Assembly: GCF_025673445.1 (NCBI RefSeq)
Contig: NZ_JAOVQN010000016.1
Coordinates: 1 to 64,000 of the forward strand
DNA: 64,000 nt
Direction: 5' to 3'
Origin: Ruegeria_B marisflavi
GTDB taxonomy: Bacteria; Pseudomonadota; Alphaproteobacteria; Rhodobacterales; Rhodobacteraceae
Of this stretch, positions 59,220 to 64,000 are shown one piece after another. The translations under genes were made by a program, and so were the position numbers. The notes beneath the pieces are model-generated. The model was not told the origin of the DNA. It made no database searches and saw only the letters and a list, made by a program, of their open reading frames with translations. The stretch's first letter is position 1, and each line of letters starts with the position of its first letter.

Positions 59220-60938
59220 TCAGGACCGCACGCCGGAAAACCGCTGCTGCCAGCCTTCGCGATCCTCGTCCGAGATCTTGGCAAACAGAACTTCGGGCAC
59301 CGTGAAAGCGTGACCCGGGGCCAGAACGCTCAGCGCGCCGGCCGCATCCTCGGGCCAGCTGTCGTCTGTTGTCTGCATCGCCTCCAGCATCCGCGCCGAG
59401 GAGGCAGGGATGAACGGGGCCGAGAGCACCGCGTAGAGCCGGATCAGGTTCAGCCCCAGCCGCACCTGAGCCGCCGCCTGCACCGGGTCGGTCTTGAACA
59501 GGGTCCAGGGGGCGGCGCTTTGCAGGTACTCGTTGCCGGCGGCCCAGATCGCGCGCAGCTCCTGCGCCGATTTGCGGACCTCCATCGCCTCCATATGGGC
59601 CTCATAGGCGCGAACCCGCGTCGTCAGTTCCGCGATAAGTGCCTCTTCCTGCGGGCCGTATGCGCCGCCCTCCGGCACGGTCTCGCCGAATTTCGAGCGG
59701 CAGAACTTGGTGATGCGGCTGACGAAATTGCCCAGCACATCCGCCAGGTCCTTGTTCACGCTGGCCTGGAAATTCTCCCAGGTGAACTCGCTGTCGCTGT
59801 TTTCCGGCGCATGGGACAAGAGCCACCAACGCCAATAGTCCGCAGGCAGGATCTCCAGCGCCTGATCCATGAAGACGCCGCGGCCCTGCGAGGTCGAGAA
59901 CTGGCCGCCATCGTAGTTCAGGTAGTTGAAGGATTTCAGGTGGTCGACCATCTTCCACGGCTCGCCGGAACCGATCAGCGTGGCCGGAAAGCTAAGCGTG
60001 TGGAACGGCACGTTGTCCTTGCCCATGAACTGCACATAGCGAACGTCATCCGCGCCCTTGTCGGTGCGCCACCAGCGTTCCCATTCGGCGTCGCTCTTGC
60101 CATGCGCCTCGGCCCATTCGCCCGCACAAGCGATATATTCGATCGGCGCATCGAACCAGACGTAGAAGACCTTGCCCTCCATACCCGGCCAGTCCTGCGC
60201 GCCCTTCTTCACCGGAATACCCCAGTCCAGATCGCGGGTGATGCCGCGATCCTGCAAGCCGTCGCCGTCATGCAGCCATTTCTTGGCGATCGAAGTGGTC
60301 AGCACCGGCCAGTCGGATTTCGAGTCGATCCAGGCGTCGAGCTGATCCTTGAGCGCCGACTGGCGCAGGTAAAGGTGCTTGGTCTCGCGTACCTCGAGAT
60401 CCGTCGATCCGGAAATGGCCGAGCGCGGCTCGATCAGGTCGGTCGGGTCCAGCTGCTTGGTGCAGTTCTCGCACTGGTCGCCACGCGCCTTGTCGTAACC
60501 GCAATTGGGGCAGGTGCCCTCGATATAGCGGTCGGGCAGGAACCGGCCATCGGCATTGGAATAGACCTGCCGCTCGCTCACTTCGCGGATCAGGTCGTTC
60601 TCGGCCAGCTTGCCAGCGAAATGCTGGGTCAGCTTGTGGTTCTGCGCGCTGGATGAGCGACCGAAATGGTCGAAGCTCAGGCCAAAGCGGCTGGCGATAT
60701 CGGCCTGCACCTCGTGCATCTCGGCGCAATATTCCGCAACCGGTTTGCCCGCCTTGGCGGCGGCCAGTTCGGCGGGGGTGCCGTGCTCGTCGGTGGCGCA
60801 GAGGAACATCACCTCGTTACCCCGGCCGCGCTGATAGCGCGCATAGAGATCGGCGGGCAGTTGCGAGCCCACCAGATTGCCGAGGTGCTTGATCCCGTTG
60901 ATGTAAGGGATCGCCGAGGTGATCAGAATACGTGCCAT
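59220..60938 (-). CDS. metG: Methionyl-tRNA synthetase
   Basis: A 572-residue class I synthetase. HIGH-type motif as HLGN in PYINGIKHLGNL, zinc knuckle CPNCGYDKARGDQCENC (four Cys), anticodon-binding alpha-helical C-terminal half. The KMSKS loop reads QFSTSQGRG, so the second catalytic Lys is absent, a variant that occurs in some MetG lineages. Start ATG at 60938, from the conserved ARILITSAIPY. Transcribed towards the tandem hairpins. Confidence 0.95.
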   Translation of the reverse strand: MARILITSAIPYINGIKHLGNLVGSQLPADLYARYQRGRGNEVMFLCATDEHGTPAELAAAKAGKPVAEYCAEMHEVQADIASRFGLSFDHFGRSSSAQNHKLTQHFAGKLAENDLIREVSERQVYSNADGRFLPDRYIEGTCPNCGYDKARGDQCENCTKQLDPTDLIEPRSAISGSTDLEVRETKHLYLRQSALKDQLDAWIDSKSDWPVLTTSIAKKWLHDGDGLQDRGITRDLDWGIPVKKGAQDWPGMEGKVFYVWFDAPIEYIACAGEWAEAHGKSDAEWERWWRTDKGADDVRYVQFMGKDNVPFHTLSFPATLIGSGEPWKMVDHLKSFNYLNYDGGQFSTSQGRGVFMDQALEILPADYWRWWLLSHAPENSDSEFTWENFQASVNKDLADVLGNFVSRITKFCRSKFGETVPEGGAYGPQEEALIAELTTRVRAYEAHMEAMEVRKSAQELRAIWAAGNEYLQSAAPWTLFKTDPVQAAAQVRLGLNLIRLYAVLSAPFIPASSARMLEAMQTTDDSWPEDAAGALSVLAPGHAFTVPEVLFAKISDEDREGWQQRFSGVRS

Positions 60939-61019
60939 AGTCCCACTTCCGCGAAAATCGTGTGGGCTTCCTTTAGCGCAGGCAGACAAGGGGAGAAATC
61001 CCCTTTTCGGGGCAAGCCC

Positions 61020-62243
61020 TTAATTCTCTTCGCGCGAGCGTTTCAGAAGGCGCCCGATGGTGAACGAGGTCCGGGGTGAGAACACATAGCTGGTGCGCTC
61101 TTCGGGCGTGGGCCGGGCACGCATCCGGGTCAGGCCAAAGCCGATCAGGAACAGATGCGCGGTGGCGATCAGGCCAAAGAGCGCGGGCGGCCCGAACCCT
61201 TCGATCAGGGTCGAGGCGATATAGGGGGCGGCGATGGCGCCGAGCGCATACCAGAACATCAGCGCCGCTGACAGCTCGACCCGTTGTTCCGAGGTGGCGA
61301 AGTCGTTGGCATGGGCCGCCGAGATCGAGAAGATCGGGAAGGAGGTAAAGCCGAACAGCCCCGCCGCCAGCATCACGCCCAATGTGCCGGTCCCACCGGC
61401 CGCCGCGATCACGCCGCAGGCGCCCATCGCCGCGACCGAGACCCAGATCAGTACCCACCGGCGGTCGTATTTGTCGGCCAGCCACCCGACCGGGTATTGC
61501 GCCGCGACCCCGCCCAGCACAAAAGCGGCGAGGAAGAAGGCGATCTGGTTCACCGCCAGCCCGACCTCCTGACCATAGACCGGTCCGACCATCCGGAACG
61601 AGGCGGAACTGACCGCGGCCACGATGACCCCGGCAACAGCCAGCGGCGAACAGGCCCAGGCCAACCTGGGCCGAAGACGCGGAGCTTCAGGGGTTTCGGG
61701 CTGGGACGCCTTGCTCAGCGTCAGCGGCAGCAGCGCCGCACAGCACAGGATCGCCAGCAGGTTATAGGACACGTAGGAGGCGGGCGGCAGCACTGCGATG
61801 ATCAGCTGCGCACAGAGCGAAGCGCCGGAATCGGCGATCCGGTAGGTGCCCATGGCGCGGCCCCGGATCTCGTTGGTCAGCTTGGCGTTCAGCCAGGCCT
61901 CGATCACGGTGTAGCAGCCAGCCACACAGATGCCCGACGCCACCCGCATCACCGCCCAGGCATAGGGATCTTCGGTCAGGGTATGGCCGATCAGCCCCAT
62001 GGCGCCCAGGGCAGTGCAGGCGGCAAAGGCCCGGGAATGGCCGACCGACCCCATCAGGCGCGGTGCCCACCAGCAGCCGATGAAGAAGCCGAAGAAATGC
62101 GCCGAACCCAACATGCCGATCTCTCCTTTGGAGAAACCCAGCGTTATGCCGGAAATCGCATCCAACGGCCCGACACCGCCGGTCGACAGTTGCAGCAGGA
62201 TGACGGACAGGAACAGGGCGGCAAAGGAAATGATTGTGCGCAT
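61020..62243 (-). CDS. MFS transporter (YcaD-like)
   Basis: A 407-residue, 12-TM major facilitator. Typical segments: GEIGMLGSAHFFGFFIGCWWAPRLM (TM2), NAKLTNEIRGRAMGTYRI (loop), and PVGWLADKYDRRWVL (second-half D-R motif). Substrate unknown. 82 bp upstream of metG. Confidence 0.88.
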   Translation of the reverse strand: MRTIISFAALFLSVILLQLSTGGVGPLDAISGITLGFSKGEIGMLGSAHFFGFFIGCWWAPRLMGSVGHSRAFAACTALGAMGLIGHTLTEDPYAWAVMRVASGICVAGCYTVIEAWLNAKLTNEIRGRAMGTYRIADSGASLCAQLIIAVLPPASYVSYNLLAILCCAALLPLTLSKASQPETPEAPRLRPRLAWACSPLAVAGVIVAAVSSASFRMVGPVYGQEVGLAVNQIAFFLAAFVLGGVAAQYPVGWLADKYDRRWVLIWVSVAAMGACGVIAAAGGTGTLGVMLAAGLFGFTSFPIFSISAAHANDFATSEQRVELSAALMFWYALGAIAAPYIASTLIEGFGPPALFGLIATAHLFLIGFGLTRMRARPTPEERTSYVFSPRTSFTIGRLLKRSREEN

Positions 62244-62320
62244 GACTTTGGCTGGTAATGGGGTGGGGCAGAGGTGTCCTCTGATTTATCGACGTTTTGA
62301 GGTCGATTTCGACCCTTTTG

Positions 62321-62917
62321 TCATTCCGCGCGCCGGATCGTGGCGGATATGTCTAGATCGACCCGGTCCCGCACGATATCGGCGCGGCCCGATGCGCCAT
62401 AGGCACGGCGGCTGACGCTTCCGGTCAGCCGGATTTCAAGGAAGTCCAGATCCTCGGGCGCGCTTCCGGGCTGGCGGTAGAGCGCGGCCCGCAGGGTGAC
62501 GGGCCGGGTGACGTCGCGGATGGTCTGGTGGCCGACGATCTTGGCGCCTTCGGAGATCCGGCCCTGGGGGCCCAACCGGACGCGGGCCGAAACAAAGCAG
62601 ATCTCGGGATAGCGTTCGGCCCACAGGATGTCTGGCCCCAGCATCGCCTGCCGCGCCAGTGGCAGCGCGACCCGTGCCCTGGCGACATCAAGCGTGACCT
62701 CGACGCTGCTGCGGCTCAGGTCCGAGAGGTCGACCAGCACCTCGGCGCGGGCCACCGGCATGGTGCCGCGCAGCCGTGTCCCGGCAAGATCGAAACTGAA
62801 ACCCACCTCGGACCGGTCACGATCCAGAACATAGCGCGTCGGAGCGGCGGCCGCGGGCCCCAGCGCGGGCAACATCAGGATGGCGGCAAGCAGGGCGCGG
62901 CGGGTGAGAAGGGGCAT
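62321..62917 (-). CDS. YceI family periplasmic protein
   Basis: A 198-residue lipocalin-like, secreted protein (signal peptide ending near AAAA). The YceI core is visible: YVLDRDRSEVGFSFDL, AMLGPDILWAERYPEICF, and the C-terminal RDRVDLDISATI. The family binds isoprenoids or amphiphiles; some members relate to stress. Same direction as, and 35 bp after, the MFS gene. Confidence 0.88.
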   Translation of the reverse strand: MPLLTRRALLAAILMLPALGPAAAAPTRYVLDRDRSEVGFSFDLAGTRLRGTMPVARAEVLVDLSDLSRSSVEVTLDVARARVALPLARQAMLGPDILWAERYPEICFVSARVRLGPQGRISEGAKIVGHQTIRDVTRPVTLRAALYRQPGSAPEDLDFLEIRLTGSVSRRAYGASGRADIVRDRVDLDISATIRRAE

Positions 62918-62952
62918 GGACGACCTCCTTTGGGCCGGTGTCCGGCGAACTG

Positions 62953-64000
62953 TCAGACGGGAACCGCATGTGCCCGCGGCCGGGACCGCGACAGCAGCCA
63001 GAGCGCGATGGCAATATTGAGCGCGTTCCAGGCGATACCGTTGATGAAGGCGAGCTGATAGCTGGAGGTCAGATCATAGATCCAGCCCGACATCCAGCCG
63101 CCAAGCGCCATGCCCAGGATGGTCATCATCAGCACGAAGCCGACGCGGGCACCGGCCTCGCGCGGGGGCATGTATTCCCGTACCACGAGGGCATAGCTGG
63201 GTACGATGCCTCCCTGGCTCAGCCCAAAGAGTGTGCTGATCACATAAAGCGGAACCATCCCGTCATAGGGCAGGAACAGGAACAGCGCCGCGCATTGTAG
63301 CACCGAGCCGATAAGCAGGGTCCTGAGCCCGCCTAGGCGGTCGGCGACAAGGCCGGACACGATCCGGCTGACCACGCCGCCCAAGAGCATTAGCGACAGC
63401 ATCTCGGCCCCCACCGCCGGGCCATAGCCCAGCCCGACGCAATAGGACACGATATGGACCTGAGGCATCGACATGGCCACGCAACAGCCGATCCCGGCGA
63501 TGCCCAGCAGGTATTGCAGCGGCCGGGGGCCGAGCCCGACGCTGCGCGCGTTGACCTGAGCGGTGGCGGCGGCGGCCAGATGCGCCTCGTCCGGCAGCCT
63601 GCGGCGCAGCACCAGCGAGAGTGGGATCACCACCGCCAGTGTCAGCACCGCCAGCGACAGATACACCGCCTGCCAGCCGCGCCCGGCCAGCACATCGGCC
63701 ATCAGGGCGGGCCAGATGGCGCCGGCCAGGTAGTTGCCGCTGGCCACCACCGCCACGGCAATACCGCGCCGGCGCATGAACCAGTGCGAGATATCCGCCA
63801 TCAGCGGCCCAAATCCGATCGCGGTGCCCAACCCCATCAGCAGATGCGCCAGAGAGAGCAACTGGATGGTCGGTGCCAGCGTCGCCAGCAGGTAACTCAG
63901 CGCCGACAGCAGCGCGGCCCCGATCAGTGCGCGGGTCACACCCATCCGGTCGACCAGGCGGCCCAGCCACATGTTGCCAAAGGCAAAGCCGATCATCGTC
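62953..64000 (-). CDS. MFS transporter (partial, N-terminus beyond the window)
   Basis: At least 347 residues of a major facilitator; the first TM segment is missing because the gene runs past the window edge. The loop NMWLGRLVDRMGVTRALIG (TM2-3 D-R-x-G motif) is visible near the edge, and the second-half loop is VADRLGGLRTLLIG. Resembles oxalate/formate-antiporter-type carriers of the monocarboxylate group; substrate unknown. Confidence 0.85.
   Translation of the reverse strand, partial: TMIGFAFGNMWLGRLVDRMGVTRALIGAALLSALSYLLATLAPTIQLLSLAHLLMGLGTAIGFGPLMADISHWFMRRRGIAVAVVASGNYLAGAIWPALMADVLAGRGWQAVYLSLAVLTLAVVIPLSLVLRRRLPDEAHLAAAATAQVNARSVGLGPRPLQYLLGIAGIGCCVAMSMPQVHIVSYCVGLGYGPAVGAEMLSLMLLGGVVSRIVSGLVADRLGGLRTLLIGSVLQCAALFLFLPYDGMVPLYVISTLFGLSQGGIVPSYALVVREYMPPREAGARVGFVLMMTILGMALGGWMSGWIYDLTSSYQLAFINGIAWNALNIAIALWLLSRSRPRAHAVPV

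Overview
The window reads as chromosome of a marine alphaproteobacterium of the Rhodobacteraceae (Roseobacter group, Ruegeria-like). The evidence is high-GC coding bias, an assimilatory sulfate-reduction cluster carrying DUF934 and DUF2849 partners with an Rhodobacter-type ferredoxin-NADP reductase, a DctBD/DctPQM TRAP system, a RibB-RibX fusion, a beta-keto acid cleavage enzyme (BKACE) gene and recurrent GC-rich intergenic repeats. The genus is inferred, not proven.

Left chromosomal part (1-30385). infC with a rare ATA start lies downstream of fpr. Next come DUF934-cysH-cysI-DUF2849, read leftwards, with an Lrp-type regulator divergent from them; sulfite reductase presumably draws electrons from ferredoxin recharged by Fpr. 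A P450 follows, then dctBD and dctPQM. The DctD here lacks the sigma-54 contact loop, and two 3-turn-spaced palindromes precede dctP. Housekeeping genes follow (tpiA, sufA-like, sufT-like), then a capsule block kpsS-kpsD-kpsC, the riboflavin operon ribE-(unknown)-ribBX-ribH-nusB, a LuxR-type solo regulator, a HIT protein, a His-tailed CDF metal exporter, a heavily decayed LuxR/hydrolase pseudogene, lipB and a DsbA-family oxidoreductase.

Integrative element (30459-49004, about 18.5 kb). It is inserted at the 3' end of tRNA-Leu(GAG), bounded by a 14-bp direct repeat, with a P4-type integrase reading inward from the right end. Its left arm is a phage-satellite-like replication module: AlpA-like HTH, coupled micro-ORFs, prim-pol/VapE-type protein and an iteron-bearing inverted repeat that looks like an origin. 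A membrane protein with a PD-(D/E)XK-like nuclease core sits between 89-bp direct repeats that copy the tail of the preceding small gene. The right arm is a set of cassettes (AraC + two beta-lactamase-fold enzymes; SnoaL-like + hydrolase-cyclase fusion; SAM-cyclase-ATPase-TPR giant) separated by three direct copies of a hairpin repeat. Near the integrase another pair of direct repeats brackets a small membrane-protein gene. The element therefore looks like a modular cargo carrier.

Right chromosomal part (49005-64000). An AhpD-like gene is divergent from an Rrf2 regulator; then an MFS exporter, an RND efflux pair, a GlxA-like regulator with BKACE and class-III aminotransferase genes, metG, and MFS/YceI/MFS (the last truncated by the window edge). 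Four perfect hairpins in tandem separate the convergent aminotransferase and metG genes.

The most promising candidates for something undescribed are the repeat-bracketed membrane nuclease, the origin-like region of the satellite, the GAFTGA-less DctD with its paired palindromes, and the cassette-delimiting hairpin repeats.
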